From Clostridiales bacterium UBA5888 (GTDB taxonomy: Bacteria; Bacillota; Clostridia; Oscillospirales; Oscillospiraceae): 54,728 bases of DNA. The notes beneath the pieces were generated by a model, which was not told the origin of the DNA, did no database searches, and saw only the letters and a program-made list of their open reading frames with translations. Shown piece by piece: positions 16,968 to 25,405 of this stretch (the stretch's first letter is position 1; every line of letters starts with the position of its first letter). The position numbers were made by a program, and so were the translations under genes. The DNA lies in NCBI GenBank assembly GCA_002431965.1, contig DJEW01000007.1:1-54728 (forward strand), in the 5' to 3' direction.

Positions 16968-18191
16968 ATGAATAAGAAAAATATGCCCCTTGAAGGACTT
17001 AAGGTGGTAGAGCTGGCGACAGTCGTCGCCGCGCCTACGACCGGCAGAATGCTCTGCGCCTACGGTGCTGAGGTCATAAAGGTGGAGGGACTCTCCGGCG
17101 ACAATCATCGCCGCTGCGGAGAGTTTGAAATGGTCGTGTGCGAGGATGGCAAGAATCCTCTCTTCACAGTGCAGAACAGCGGCAAACGCTTCGTGTCCAT
17201 CAATCTCAAATCCGAGGATGGAATTGAGGCGATGTACAGGCTGCTCGCCGAAGCCGATATTTTTCTCACAAATGTGCGCATGCCGTCTCTTGAACGTCTT
17301 GGGCTCGGCTGGACATTGCTGCACGAGAAATTCCCAAAGCTCATCTATGGTCATTTTTCGGGCTTTGGTCTCAAGGGCAAGGACTGCGCAAAGCCCGGCT
17401 TTGACATGACGGCTTTCTGGCTCAGAAACGGACCGCTTGCCGACTGGCAGGAGCCCGGTGCATTCCCGTTCACGCCAACCTACGCTTTCGGAGACATGTC
17501 GACAAGCTCGGTGTTTCTCTCCGGTCTTCTGATGGCGGTGATCGGGCGTGAGCGGAGCGGCGAGGGAACGCTTGTGAGCGTTTCTCTCCAGGCCAGCGGC
17601 ATATGGTGCAATGCCATTGGTGTTGTCTCCCATCAGCCGCCCTTTGGCGGTGAGCGTGTCAACGACCCGCTTCGCCCGGCAGATCCGTTCTACCACTTCT
17701 ATAAGTGCGCCGACGGGAAATATATCGCCGTGTGCGACAATGAGTATAAAACCGACATGGCAAAGATAGCAAAACTTTTCGGTCTTGACTGGATGCTTGA
17801 GGATGAGAAGTATTACACGCTTGAAAACCTTGCAAAGACCGATGCCGTTGTAGACGTTGTGACCGCCCTGAACAAGGTACTGGCAACGAAGACCAGCGCC
17901 GAATGGCTCGCCATATTGGAGGCAAACAACGTCTCCTGCGAGCTTATGCGCTCCATCCGTGATGTGCACTGCGACGAGCAGGCAATTGCGAACGGTTATG
18001 TGGCGCCGGTCAAGTTCAAAGATGATCTCACCGTCATGATGCCCTGCCCGCCGGTGAAATTCTCAGAATATGATATGCGCGAATATACGCCCACGGGGCG
18101 CATCGGGGAGGACACAGATGCGGTGTTTGCCGAACTCGGCTATACCCCTGAGCAGACGGTCACGCTCAGAGAAAATAAAACAATAATCTGA
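16968..18191 (+). CDS. Family III CoA-transferase (CaiB/BaiF) 1
   Basis: A 407-residue family III CoA-transferase that moves CoA between organic acids through a mixed anhydride on an Asp. The N-terminal motif LEGLKVVELATVVAAPTTGR and the Asp in KPGFDMTAF (near residue 146) are seen. In amino-acid-fermenting clostridia such enzymes activate 2-hydroxyacids next to a 2-hydroxyacid dehydrogenase (FldA/HadA). Here it lies between two such dehydrogenases. No 2-hydroxyacyl-CoA dehydratase is in the window, so the next step is unknown. ATG 16968 follows AGGAG. Confidence 0.9.
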   Translation: MNKKNMPLEGLKVVELATVVAAPTTGRMLCAYGAEVIKVEGLSGDNHRRCGEFEMVVCEDGKNPLFTVQNSGKRFVSINLKSEDGIEAMYRLLAEADIFLTNVRMPSLERLGLGWTLLHEKFPKLIYGHFSGFGLKGKDCAKPGFDMTAFWLRNGPLADWQEPGAFPFTPTYAFGDMSTSSVFLSGLLMAVIGRERSGEGTLVSVSLQASGIWCNAIGVVSHQPPFGGERVNDPLRPADPFYHFYKCADGKYIAVCDNEYKTDMAKIAKLFGLDWMLEDEKYYTLENLAKTDAVVDVVTALNKVLATKTSAEWLAILEANNVSCELMRSIRDVHCDEQAIANGYVAPVKFKDDLTVMMPCPPVKFSEYDMREYTPTGRIGEDTDAVFAELGYTPEQTVTLRENKTII

Positions 18192-18214
18192 TTTTTTAAG
18201 GAGGCTGAACAGAT

Positions 18215-19210
18215 ATGAAGATAGTGCTTGCGGAAGTTCCGTATACAAAGGACAGATATATCGGAGTTGAGCAGTCCTGCTGCCCCGAAGGCGCGGAGCT
18301 TAAGATCGCGGTATTCGATGAACACAGTGATGACAACAGTGCGTTTTACAAGGAAATTGAGAATGCGGATATAATCATCAACGGCTATGTCTACTTCGGC
18401 AAAAAGGAGATAGACGCGCTGAAAAAGTGCAGAATCATCTCCTTCCAGTCCACTGGCTACAATGAGGTCGATCTTAAATATGCCGAGGAGAAAGGCATAG
18501 GCGTGTGTTCCATTCTTGACTACTGCACGCAGGAGACCGCTGAAAATGCCATGGCGCTCATGCTCAATCTCCAGCGCGCCATACGCCTTTATGATCGCAG
18601 CGTCCAGCAGGATCATGTCTGGGATTACCTCGTTGCGAAGGATATGCACCTCAAGCGCATCGCGGGACAGGTCATGGGCATTGCGGGGCTTGGACGTATC
18701 GGTCAGTCCGTTGCACGCAAGGCGCAGGGCTTTGACATGCCGGTGATTGCCTATGACCCGTTCCTCCCGCCGGAAATCGCCGAAAAGCTGAACGTGAAGC
18801 TTGTTGACTTTGACACGCTGCTTGCGGAGTCTGACGTCATCTCCATACACATGAACCTCACCGATGAGAACTATCATATCTTCAACAAAGAGGCTTTCCG
18901 GAAAATGAAGAAGCGCCCCATAATCGTCAACGAGGGACGCGGTGCGCTCATCTGCGACGATGACCTCGTCTGGGCGCTTGACAACGACGTCATCCGCGGC
19001 GCGGCGCTTGACATGGTAGAGTCTGAGAACCCGGATCTGTCCAAGTGCAAGCTCCTTGGGCGCGAAAATGTGCTGCTTACACCGCACAGCGGTTATTATT
19101 CTGAGACCTCCGATTATCTTGTCGCAAAATACAGCATGGATAACGCGCTCTACTACTATAACGGTGAATACGACAAGGTTAAGGTGATGCGCAACAATGT
19201 GCGCGCTTAA
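18215..19210 (+). CDS. D-isomer-specific 2-hydroxyacid dehydrogenase 2
   Basis: A 331-residue paralogue of the 15950 gene, with nucleotide motif GIAGLGRIGQSVARKAQGFD near residues 153-172. The catalytic Arg is in NEGRGALI (about 244), the Glu in ALDMVESENP and the His in LTPHSGYYS (about 292). AAGGAGG lies 10 bases before the ATG. The two copies differ throughout, so they are old duplicates that may act on different acids or in opposite directions. It is the last gene of module A and is followed by two strong hairpins. Confidence 0.9.
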   Translation: MKIVLAEVPYTKDRYIGVEQSCCPEGAELKIAVFDEHSDDNSAFYKEIENADIIINGYVYFGKKEIDALKKCRIISFQSTGYNEVDLKYAEEKGIGVCSILDYCTQETAENAMALMLNLQRAIRLYDRSVQQDHVWDYLVAKDMHLKRIAGQVMGIAGLGRIGQSVARKAQGFDMPVIAYDPFLPPEIAEKLNVKLVDFDTLLAESDVISIHMNLTDENYHIFNKEAFRKMKKRPIIVNEGRGALICDDDLVWALDNDVIRGAALDMVESENPDLSKCKLLGRENVLLTPHSGYYSETSDYLVAKYSMDNALYYYNGEYDKVKVMRNNVRA

Positions 19211-19262
19211 CTGAAAAAGACACGGCGGGGATGATGTTGCTTTCACTCCGCCGCGCGGGACT

Positions 19263-19312
19263 GTGCCGCACTGTGATTATGATGTTTCAGCAATCATATC
19301 ACTGTGCGGCAC
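19263..19312 (+). terminator. Hairpin terminator after module A
   Basis: GTGCCGCAC (19263-19271) pairs with GTGCGGCAC (19304-19312). Inner stems GTGAT/ATCAC and ATGAT/ATCAT are interrupted by one mismatch and one bulge. It is followed by GATTTTGCCTTT, a weak U-tract. Confidence 0.6.
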
Positions 19313-19406
19313 GATTTTGCCTTTGCATATATTATGTGCAGAAAAGATAAATGCAATGCGATTTATGGCGCGGAGAAGGAGGAGACCGGACTTGCAGCGT
19401 ATTTTT

Positions 19407-19444
19407 CACAAAAGGCTCCTTCCGTCCGGAAGGAGCCTTTTGTG
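19407..19444. terminator. Bidirectional terminator between convergent modules A and B
   Basis: A perfect 17-bp stem: CACAAAAGGCTCCTTCC at 19407-19423 and its complement at 19428-19444, with a 4-base loop. The A-run and T-run at the base serve both strands, between the plus-strand dehydrogenase and the minus-strand etfA. Confidence 0.9.
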
Positions 19445-19480
19445 TTTAAAATTGAATTATATTGTATAGAGAGCGCCAGC

Positions 19481-20476
19481 TTATTTGCGTTTTTTTATCT
19501 CTGCTATGATTGCAGGAACGATAGATCTGTAGTCGCCGACAACGCCATAATTGGAGATGGCAAAGATAGGCGCGTCTGGGTTGTGGTTGATGCTGATGAT
19601 GCAGCCGCTGTTTTGCATACCGACCTCGTACTGCACGGAGCCAGAGATGCCGACGTTGATAATGTGGTCTGGCTTGACGGCGGTGCCGGACTGACCGATC
19701 TGCTGCTCATGCGGCAGCCAGCCCATATCCACAGGGGGACGGGAAGCGGCAACCTGACCGCCGAGCAGCTGTGCTAGCTCGTCAAGCATGCCGAAGTCTG
19801 CTTCAGACTTGATACCGCGTCCGCCGCTTACGAGAAGTGCGGCCTGATCAATTGCAACTCCGCTGCTGTCTTTCTTCTCCGTTGAGATAACCCCATAACT
19901 GTCCTCCCGGTCAACGACAACAGACTCGGTGATGACATTGCCGGCTCTGGAAGGATCAGCCTCCAGCGGGGTAAACATCATGGGGCGTACGGTCGCCATC
20001 TGCGGACGCTTCTCGAGAATAACAATGTGAGCGAGAATCTTTCCACCGTATGCGGGAGTGGTCTGGTAGAACACACCATCCTCATCGTAACCGAGATCTA
20101 TCGCGTCCGCGGTAAGACCGGTCTTGAGGGAAACCATCATGCGCGGGGCAAGGTCACGACCGAGAGTGGTTGCACCGTAGATAATTATGGAGGGATTGTA
20201 CTTCTCGGCAAGCTGCGTGAGCGCCTGCTGATAAGGACGCGCGCTGTAGGCGGCAAGGTTTTCGTGCTCAGCCACGATGACCTGATCTGCGCCGTGGGTG
20301 ATGAGGGTGCTTGCGAGAGAGGCAACATTGCTGCCAAGAAGCACTGCGGTTATATTCTCGCCGTTGTGTGCCTTGAGTTCCTGCGCCTTTGCCAGTAGCT
20401 CAAGCGTAACAGGGTTGAGAGTCCCGTTGCGCTGCTCTGCGAATATCCAGATGCCTTTGTAGTTTTCTTTAGTCAT
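19481..20476 (-). CDS. etfA: Electron transfer flavoprotein, alpha subunit
   Basis: A 331-residue FAD-binding subunit. The C-terminal Etf-alpha domain has LLVSGGRGIKSEADF, GQSGTAVKPD and GISGSVQYEVGMQ, which bind FAD. With EtfB it takes electrons from the acyl-CoA dehydrogenase encoded upstream. In anaerobes such complexes often bifurcate electrons between ferredoxin and crotonyl-CoA-like acceptors. It is the last gene of the minus-strand set, 12 bases after etfB, and is followed by the bidirectional terminator. Confidence 0.95.
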   Translation of the reverse strand: MTKENYKGIWIFAEQRNGTLNPVTLELLAKAQELKAHNGENITAVLLGSNVASLASTLITHGADQVIVAEHENLAAYSARPYQQALTQLAEKYNPSIIIYGATTLGRDLAPRMMVSLKTGLTADAIDLGYDEDGVFYQTTPAYGGKILAHIVILEKRPQMATVRPMMFTPLEADPSRAGNVITESVVVDREDSYGVISTEKKDSSGVAIDQAALLVSGGRGIKSEADFGMLDELAQLLGGQVAASRPPVDMGWLPHEQQIGQSGTAVKPDHIINVGISGSVQYEVGMQNSGCIISINHNPDAPIFAISNYGVVGDYRSIVPAIIAEIKKRK

Positions 20477-20488
20477 TTCAATGCCTCC

Positions 20489-21274
20489 TCACAGTACGTG
20501 TTCGCTCTCGAGCATATCGACAAACTTAACCGCGATCTCGTCGGCAGCGCCGTCGAAGTATTCGGTGCTGAGCGCGCGCTTTTCAGGCTCGAATACTTTT
20601 TTCGTGGAAGAGGGGGAGCCTTTCACGCCGGTCATGGATGTGTCGGCATCAAGCTCGGCAGCGTTCCAGACGAATCGGGGCTTCTTCAGGCATTTCATAA
20701 TGTTCTTCGGGGTGGGGTAGCGCGGGGTGTTTATCCCGTCACACACGGTGACGACTGCGGGCAGCTTTGCGCGCACATGCTCCACGGTGTTCTCCAGCAC
20801 ACGGTCACACGCGACCCATCCGTCCTCAACGGAGATGCTGGAGGCGAGCGTGATCTGCGGCAGACCAAGGAAAGCTGCGGTAGCGGGACCGGTCTGCGCA
20901 GTGTCGCCGTCAACGGCGTGCTTGCCGAATAGAAGCAGATCATAATCGCCTATTTTCTCCGCCGCTTTTGCAAGCGTGTAAGAGGTCGCAAGAGTATCAG
21001 CGCCGCCGAATGCGCGGTCAGACAGCAGGTATGCCTCATCGCAGCCGAGAGCGAGCGCTTTCTTCAGCACCTCCTCAGCCTGAGGAGGTCCCATGGTGAT
21101 TGCGGCGACAGTCCCGCCGTGCTTTTCCCTGAGCTGCAATGCGCATTCGAGGGAATTTGCGTCAAGGGGATTGAGAACGCTCTTCACACCCTCGCGCTGA
21201 AGGTTGCCGGTCTTAGGATCCAGCTTTACGTCGTCCGTATCGGGAACCTGCTTTACAAATACGAGTATTTTCAT
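20489..21274 (-). CDS. etfB: Electron transfer flavoprotein, beta subunit
   Basis: A 261-residue AMP/FAD-binding subunit beginning MKILVFVKQVPDTDDVKLD. The GKHAVDGDTAQTGP stretch near residues 122-135 resembles the segment seen in anaerobic, often electron-bifurcating, EtfB chains (DGDTAQ). It lies between the acyl-CoA dehydrogenase and etfA in the usual acd-etfB-etfA order. Bifurcation is an inference and is not proven by the motif. Confidence 0.95.
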   Translation of the reverse strand: MKILVFVKQVPDTDDVKLDPKTGNLQREGVKSVLNPLDANSLECALQLREKHGGTVAAITMGPPQAEEVLKKALALGCDEAYLLSDRAFGGADTLATSYTLAKAAEKIGDYDLLLFGKHAVDGDTAQTGPATAAFLGLPQITLASSISVEDGWVACDRVLENTVEHVRAKLPAVVTVCDGINTPRYPTPKNIMKCLKKPRFVWNAAELDADTSMTGVKGSPSSTKKVFEPEKRALSTEYFDGAADEIAVKFVDMLESEHVL

Positions 21275-21301
21275 ATTAAATCTCCAAAATATAGAACAAT
21301 C

Positions 21302-22438
21302 TTACTTTCCGAGAACCGTACCGCCGATGACCATGCGCAGTATCTCGCTGGTGCCTTCGCCGATCTCAAGGAGCTTGGCGTCTCTCACAAAGCGCTCAAC
21401 GTGGAATTCCTTGCTGTAGCCGTTGCCGCCCAGAATTTGAAGAGCCTCAAGGCAGATCTGTGTGCAGCGGGATGAGCAGAACAGCTTTGCTTCCGCAGCT
21501 TCGAGAGTGTGGCGCTTGCCGGAGGCTTTTGCTTCTGCCGCGTTGTAAACCATCATCTGCATCGCCGTTATGTCGGTTGCCATGTCGGCGAATTTGAACT
21601 GTATTCCCTGATGCTTTGCGATGGGCTTGCCGAATGTAATGCGCTCGTTGGCATATGCTTTGGCAACCTCAAAGGCGTGCTCGGACAGACCGCAGGAGAT
21701 CGCCGCGACGCTTATGCGTCCGCCGTCAAGACCCTGCATGGCGATCTTGAAGCCCATACCCTCGGAGGAGAGCAGTGCGTCCGCCGGCAGACGCATGTTG
21801 TCAAATGACAGCTCGCAGGTGCTGGTGCCGCGCATACCCATCTTGTCCTCATGCTTGCCGATTATAAGACCTTCGGTCTCCTTGGGCATGATGAAAGCAG
21901 AAATACCCTTTGCGCCCTTGCTGCGGTCGGTTATCGCCATGATGATGTAGTAGTCCGCAATACCGGAGTTGGTGATCCATGACTTGCTGCCGTTGAGTAT
22001 CCAGCTTCCATCCTCTGCCTTGACAGCGGTGGTCTGTATGCGCGCAGCGTCAGAGCCGGCGCTCGCCTCGGTCAGACCGAACGCGAATATTTTGCCCTCT
22101 GCGGCGAGGGGGAGGTATTTTACTTTCTGCTCCGGCGTGCCGTTGTGCAGTATCATGTCAGAGGCAACCCAGCTTATATCCAGCGCAAGAGCCATGCTTG
22201 CGCTGCCCTTGGCAAGCTCGTGGATAACAATGGTGCTGGTAACGGCGTCGCAGCCTGCTCCGCCGTACTCCTCAGGGAAATGTACGCCGACAAGTCCGGT
22301 CTCACAGAGCTTGTTGTATACGCCCCAGTCAAAGCCGTTCTCGTCCATCCACTTGTCACGGGGGGCAACTTCTTTCTCGGTGAAGTCCCTTACCATATCG
22401 CGGATCATGGATTGTTCTTCTGTAAACTTGATGAGCAT
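21302..22438 (-). CDS. Acyl-CoA dehydrogenase
   Basis: A 378-residue flavoenzyme of the acyl-CoA dehydrogenase family. FGLTEASAGSDAA (near residue 125) and ITNSGIADYYIIMA are the FAD-contact motifs. The catalytic Glu is expected in EIGEGTSEILR near residue 363. It oxidises an acyl-CoA to an enoyl-CoA, or works in reverse, through EtfBA. Its linkage to a dicarboxylate transporter and, across a divergent region, to a glutaconyl-CoA-decarboxylase-type pump makes a non-decarboxylating glutaryl-CoA dehydrogenase possible; butyryl-CoA dehydrogenase is the main alternative. GGAGAAAG precedes the ATG. Confidence 0.93.
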   Translation of the reverse strand: MLIKFTEEQSMIRDMVRDFTEKEVAPRDKWMDENGFDWGVYNKLCETGLVGVHFPEEYGGAGCDAVTSTIVIHELAKGSASMALALDISWVASDMILHNGTPEQKVKYLPLAAEGKIFAFGLTEASAGSDAARIQTTAVKAEDGSWILNGSKSWITNSGIADYYIIMAITDRSKGAKGISAFIMPKETEGLIIGKHEDKMGMRGTSTCELSFDNMRLPADALLSSEGMGFKIAMQGLDGGRISVAAISCGLSEHAFEVAKAYANERITFGKPIAKHQGIQFKFADMATDITAMQMMVYNAAEAKASGKRHTLEAAEAKLFCSSRCTQICLEALQILGGNGYSKEFHVERFVRDAKLLEIGEGTSEILRMVIGGTVLGK

Positions 22439-22510
22439 AATTCTTTCTCCAATTTAGCAGTTTTACGGATGTGTTACGGCGCAGCGGCAGCAATGCGTTC
22501 GATACGCCGT

Positions 22511-22542
22511 ATCTCTCAGACCGGACAAGCGGTCTGAGAGAT
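22511..22542 (-). repeat. Perfect 13-bp hairpin between transporter and acyl-CoA dehydrogenase genes
   Basis: ATCTCTCAGACCG (22511-22523) pairs with CGGTCTGAGAGAT (22530-22542) around a 6-base loop. No T-run follows on the minus strand. It probably stabilises or processes the message so that acd-etfBA and the transporter are expressed at different levels. Confidence 0.65.
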
Positions 22543-22584
22543 AAAGGTGGTTTGTGTTTTGTTTATAACTGTGCTATGCCAGAC

Positions 22585-23862
22585 TTATACTGCATAGAAC
22601 AGCAGGGAAGCAAGCACGGTAAATGGGATAAGGATGATCAGCAGTGGCAGACCCACGACGAGGTAATCCTTCGGGCGGTAACCGCCGGCAAGTGAAACGG
22701 TCATGCAGGGGCTGCCGATAGGGGAGATAACTGCATTGTTGACCATGACCAGCGCGGGGATAACGATCGCGAGCGGGCTTACGCCGATGCCCTGTGCAAG
22801 GGAAATGCAGATAGGCGTGAACATCGCGTTTGTGGCGGTGTTTGACATGAACTGAGTCAGGATGCCGCCGATGGCAGCAACGCAGAGGATGATGGTGGTG
22901 TAGTTTGCGTTGTCTCCGAGAATGTTCAGTATGCCGTTTGCGACCCAGGTTCCGGTGCCGGAGGTGTTGACCGCGGAAGCGACAACAAGGCAGAAGTTCA
23001 GGTTCCACATGGTGTTCCAGTCAACATTCTTGAGGGAGGGAACAACAGGAACAGTGCCGGTGATCCAGAGAATGATGCAGCCGATGAAGGTGATGACCTG
23101 GTTGTCGGCGAGCTTGATAATGAAGCAGATGATCGAACCGACTAAAACGCCGATGGCGATAAGCTGCTTCCACAGAGGAGCGGTAGGAGCCTCTTTCGGC
23201 GCGTCGAGAGAACCGGTGACCAGAGGATCGTCAAAGTCGCAGGTCTTGACGAGTATGTTGTAGCCGATGGTCGCAAAGTAGAAAGCGGTGATGACGACAA
23301 GAACAAGGGTCAGAGGAGCGGCTGAGAAGAAGCCCATGGTCTCTACGCCGGCAGCTTCGAGTGCGCCCTGCGCCGCGAGGTTGGGCGCGCCGCCGATAAG
23401 AGAGATGGATTCGCCGACGGTAGCTTCAACGGCAACGCCCATCAGCAGGTACTTGGGGTGGAGCTTACCGCAGGATTTGACGGCTGCACCGGCAAGAACG
23501 GGGATCATGAGGACAACAAGTGCGGTGTTGGAGATAAAGCCGGTGATAACGCCGGAGAATATGCACGTCACGAAAACTGCGATGCGCTCTTTCTCGACGA
23601 CCTTGCCTCTGAAGATCCTGGAGGCAGCCATATCAACAAGACCTGTTACCTCAAGTGCGTAAACTTCAATGGACATACCGATAAGGAATATGATGGTCGA
23701 TCCGCCGAAATTAGAGTAGAGCTTTGCCGGTTCGACAATCCCGGTCAGCCATAGCGCTACGCCGGCGAGCGTCATGGTGACTGCGAGCGGGAACTTGTTG
23801 AGAAGCATCAGTGCAAACATTGCTGCGATAATGACAAGTGTTGTGATGATCTGGGGTGTCAT
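22585..23862 (-). CDS. DASS/SLC13 family carboxylate transporter
   Basis: A 425-residue membrane protein with about 11-12 helices. Each half has a hallmark SNT motif (ISNTALVVL and MSNTATNAMF), which in this family binds sodium and a carboxylate of the substrate. Characterised members import C4-C6 dicarboxylates such as succinate and glutarate with sodium. ATG 23862 follows AGGAGT; an upstream in-frame ATG at 23946 adds a hydrophilic stretch. It is the first gene of the minus-strand operon and is divergent from a LysR regulator. The substrate is inferred. Confidence 0.9.
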   Translation of the reverse strand: MTPQIITTLVIIAAMFALMLLNKFPLAVTMTLAGVALWLTGIVEPAKLYSNFGGSTIIFLIGMSIEVYALEVTGLVDMAASRIFRGKVVEKERIAVFVTCIFSGVITGFISNTALVVLMIPVLAGAAVKSCGKLHPKYLLMGVAVEATVGESISLIGGAPNLAAQGALEAAGVETMGFFSAAPLTLVLVVITAFYFATIGYNILVKTCDFDDPLVTGSLDAPKEAPTAPLWKQLIAIGVLVGSIICFIIKLADNQVITFIGCIILWITGTVPVVPSLKNVDWNTMWNLNFCLVVASAVNTSGTGTWVANGILNILGDNANYTTIILCVAAIGGILTQFMSNTATNAMFTPICISLAQGIGVSPLAIVIPALVMVNNAVISPIGSPCMTVSLAGGYRPKDYLVVGLPLLIILIPFTVLASLLFYAV

Positions 23863-23999
23863 GTTAAAAGTACTCCTTTTTTCTTTTGCCGTATGGATGC
23901 TTCTTGCATTTATACGGCTGTTTCCTTGCGTTGCCTTCAAAATCATAACTGCTTGTCAGCCACGGGTAACAATACCGTATACGCAGCTGTTCAGCTAAG

Positions 24000-24024
24000 A
24001 TTATAAAGGCTTTTGTAAAAAAGC
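24000..24024 (-). promoter_or_regulatory. Promoter region of the transporter-acd-etfBA operon
   Basis: On the minus strand a consensus TATAAT lies at 24005-24000, but no good -35 sits 16-18 bases further up. Instead there is an inverted repeat, GCTTTT (24009-24014) and AAAAGC (24019-24024). A strong -10 without a -35 is common at LysR-activated promoters. Confidence 0.45.
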
Positions 24025-24127
24025 TGTTAAACTTTTTTCAAAAAACTCTTGACTTTTTCACCTCTTCCCATGAATATAAAAATAGGATTGATCTCTGACT
24101 GGTGACTGACATGCTATAGTTATAATA

Positions 24128-24156
24128 TTGACAAGGCAAGAAGTAAAATAAATAAT
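24128..24156 (+). promoter_or_regulatory. Promoter of the module C LysR gene
   Basis: Consensus TTGACA at 24128-24133 and AATAAT at 24151-24156 are 17 bases apart, about 40 bases before the start codon. The rest of the 337-base divergent gap has no gene. Confidence 0.6.
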
Positions 24157-24168
24157 TAACAAGCAACG

Positions 24169-24184
24169 ATAAGCAAAAACTTAT
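24169..24184. promoter_or_regulatory. ATAAG-N6-CTTAT operator candidate in the lysR leader
   Basis: ATAAG (24169-24173) and CTTAT (24180-24184) with a 6-base spacer lie just downstream of the proposed lysR -10. The same element occurs upstream of the gcd operon at 25248-25263, which suggests autoregulation by the same protein. Confidence 0.5.
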
Positions 24185-24199
24185 GATACGGAGGCGTCT

Positions 24200-25090
24200 A
24201 TGACTATTCAACAGCTGCGCCAGTTCTGCGTCCTGGCAGAATATGAGAACATGACATCGGCATCAAAAGCGCTATTTATCACCCAGCCGGCGCTCAGTAT
24301 GGCCCTAAAAAATGTCGAGACAGAGTTGGGAGCACCATTGTTCGAACGCACGGGAAGGAACATATATCTCAACCATTTCGGCAAGGACTTTTATAATTTT
24401 GCCAAGCGGACACTGGTGGATTACGATGCGCTGCTGGAGAAATTCCGCGTTCCGCATCAGGACAGCGAGGCGCTGCGCTTCTGCTATTCCTCGGCATACA
24501 TTCCGGACTATGTTCTGCCCGCTTTCAGCGCCGATAATCCCAATATTTCCTTGACGATAAACGAAGTTGAGGAGAAGATGATACCTCATTTTCTCCAAAA
24601 TGAGATTTATGATATTGCAATTTCAAGCCTGAAATGTGAGGATAACAGGGATAAAAAACTCATAAGCACGAACTTTTTCCGCAACCGGCTTATGGTATCC
24701 GTGCCGTTCAGCAATCCGCTTGCCTCACGCAAATCGCTCAGTCTTGAGGATCTTTCCGGTCAAAAGTTTTTCCGCTTGAGCAAGCACGGAGAATTCTCTG
24801 ACGAGCTGGACACGCTGGCAAAAGGCAAGGGTATACAGATGAATGTTGCCCAGCGCGTTAACTATGAAATAATAAAAAAACTACAGAAGGATTTTGATTT
24901 TCTGTACTTTATCACAACACTTCAGGCACAGTTTGACTACATTCCAATGAATCGCAAGCTCATTCCGGTAGAGGAGGAGCTGTTCACTAAAAACATGTAT
25001 GTATCCTATCTGAAGAATAATGAGGAGAAGGCATTGCAGTTTATCGGCTGGGCAAAGCAGAAGCTTATAGATTTTGCCGATCACTCGTAA
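24200..25090 (+). CDS. LysR family transcriptional regulator 1
   Basis: A 296-residue LysR-type regulator. The N-terminal helix-turn-helix (residues about 3-62) contains MTSASKALFITQPALSMALK and LGAPLFERTGR; the remainder is a periplasmic-binding-protein-like effector domain. A GGAGG site precedes the ATG. It is divergent from the transporter-acd-etfBA operon and directly upstream of the gcd operon. Both are probably its targets, with a carboxylate or CoA ester as effector (inferred). Confidence 0.93.
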   Translation: MTIQQLRQFCVLAEYENMTSASKALFITQPALSMALKNVETELGAPLFERTGRNIYLNHFGKDFYNFAKRTLVDYDALLEKFRVPHQDSEALRFCYSSAYIPDYVLPAFSADNPNISLTINEVEEKMIPHFLQNEIYDIAISSLKCEDNRDKKLISTNFFRNRLMVSVPFSNPLASRKSLSLEDLSGQKFFRLSKHGEFSDELDTLAKGKGIQMNVAQRVNYEIIKKLQKDFDFLYFITTLQAQFDYIPMNRKLIPVEEELFTKNMYVSYLKNNEEKALQFIGWAKQKLIDFADHS

Positions 25091-25120
25091 AGTAAAAAAG
25101 AAAGTATGCGCGCAGCACAC

Positions 25121-25158
25121 AGCGCCCCGGACGTTTCTGACGTGTCCGGGGCGCTTTT
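25121..25158 (+). terminator. Terminator after lysR 1
   Basis: AGCGCCCCGGAC (25121-25132) pairs with GTCCGGGGCGCT (25144-25155), a perfect 12-bp stem, followed by TTTTA. Confidence 0.85.
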
Positions 25159-25247
25159 ATGCTGTGTGAGTATGGATTATGCAAAGAAGATTAAACTGGC
25201 AGAGCAGAAGGGAGACTGAATATATTAACTGTAGAATGCAGCTAGCT

Positions 25248-25263
25248 ATAAGTTATTACTTAT
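25248..25263. promoter_or_regulatory. ATAAG-N6-CTTAT operator candidate upstream of the gcd operon
   Basis: ATAAG (25248-25252) and CTTAT (25259-25263) with a 6-base spacer match the site in the lysR 1 leader exactly in arms and spacing. It sits immediately upstream of the proposed -35, a position from which an activator could touch RNA polymerase. Confidence 0.55.
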
Positions 25264-25268
25264 TAAAT

Positions 25269-25306
25269 TTGATAATTTTCTGATTTTACATATAAGTAAA
25301 ACTTAA
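25269..25306 (+). promoter_or_regulatory. Promoter of the gcd operon with overlapping second site
   Basis: TTGATA (25269-25274) and TATAAG (25291-25296) are 16 bases apart. A related element, ATAAG-N5-CTTAA (25292-25306), overlaps the -10. Its centre is about 43 bases, or four helical turns, from the upstream site. Confidence 0.5.
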
Positions 25307-25405
25307 TGTATTCTGTATTCGCAAAAAACTGACTGGTCGTATCGACGTCGGCTGATTTTACAAGTGCGATACGAAAAATCGCAAAATGAAAGAGAGATGA
25401 AACGA

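Noticed and set aside
22511..22542. Hairpin first taken as a terminator after the DASS transporter
   Set aside because: No U-tract follows on the minus strand, and the acyl-CoA dehydrogenase downstream has no convincing promoter of its own, so read-through is more likely.
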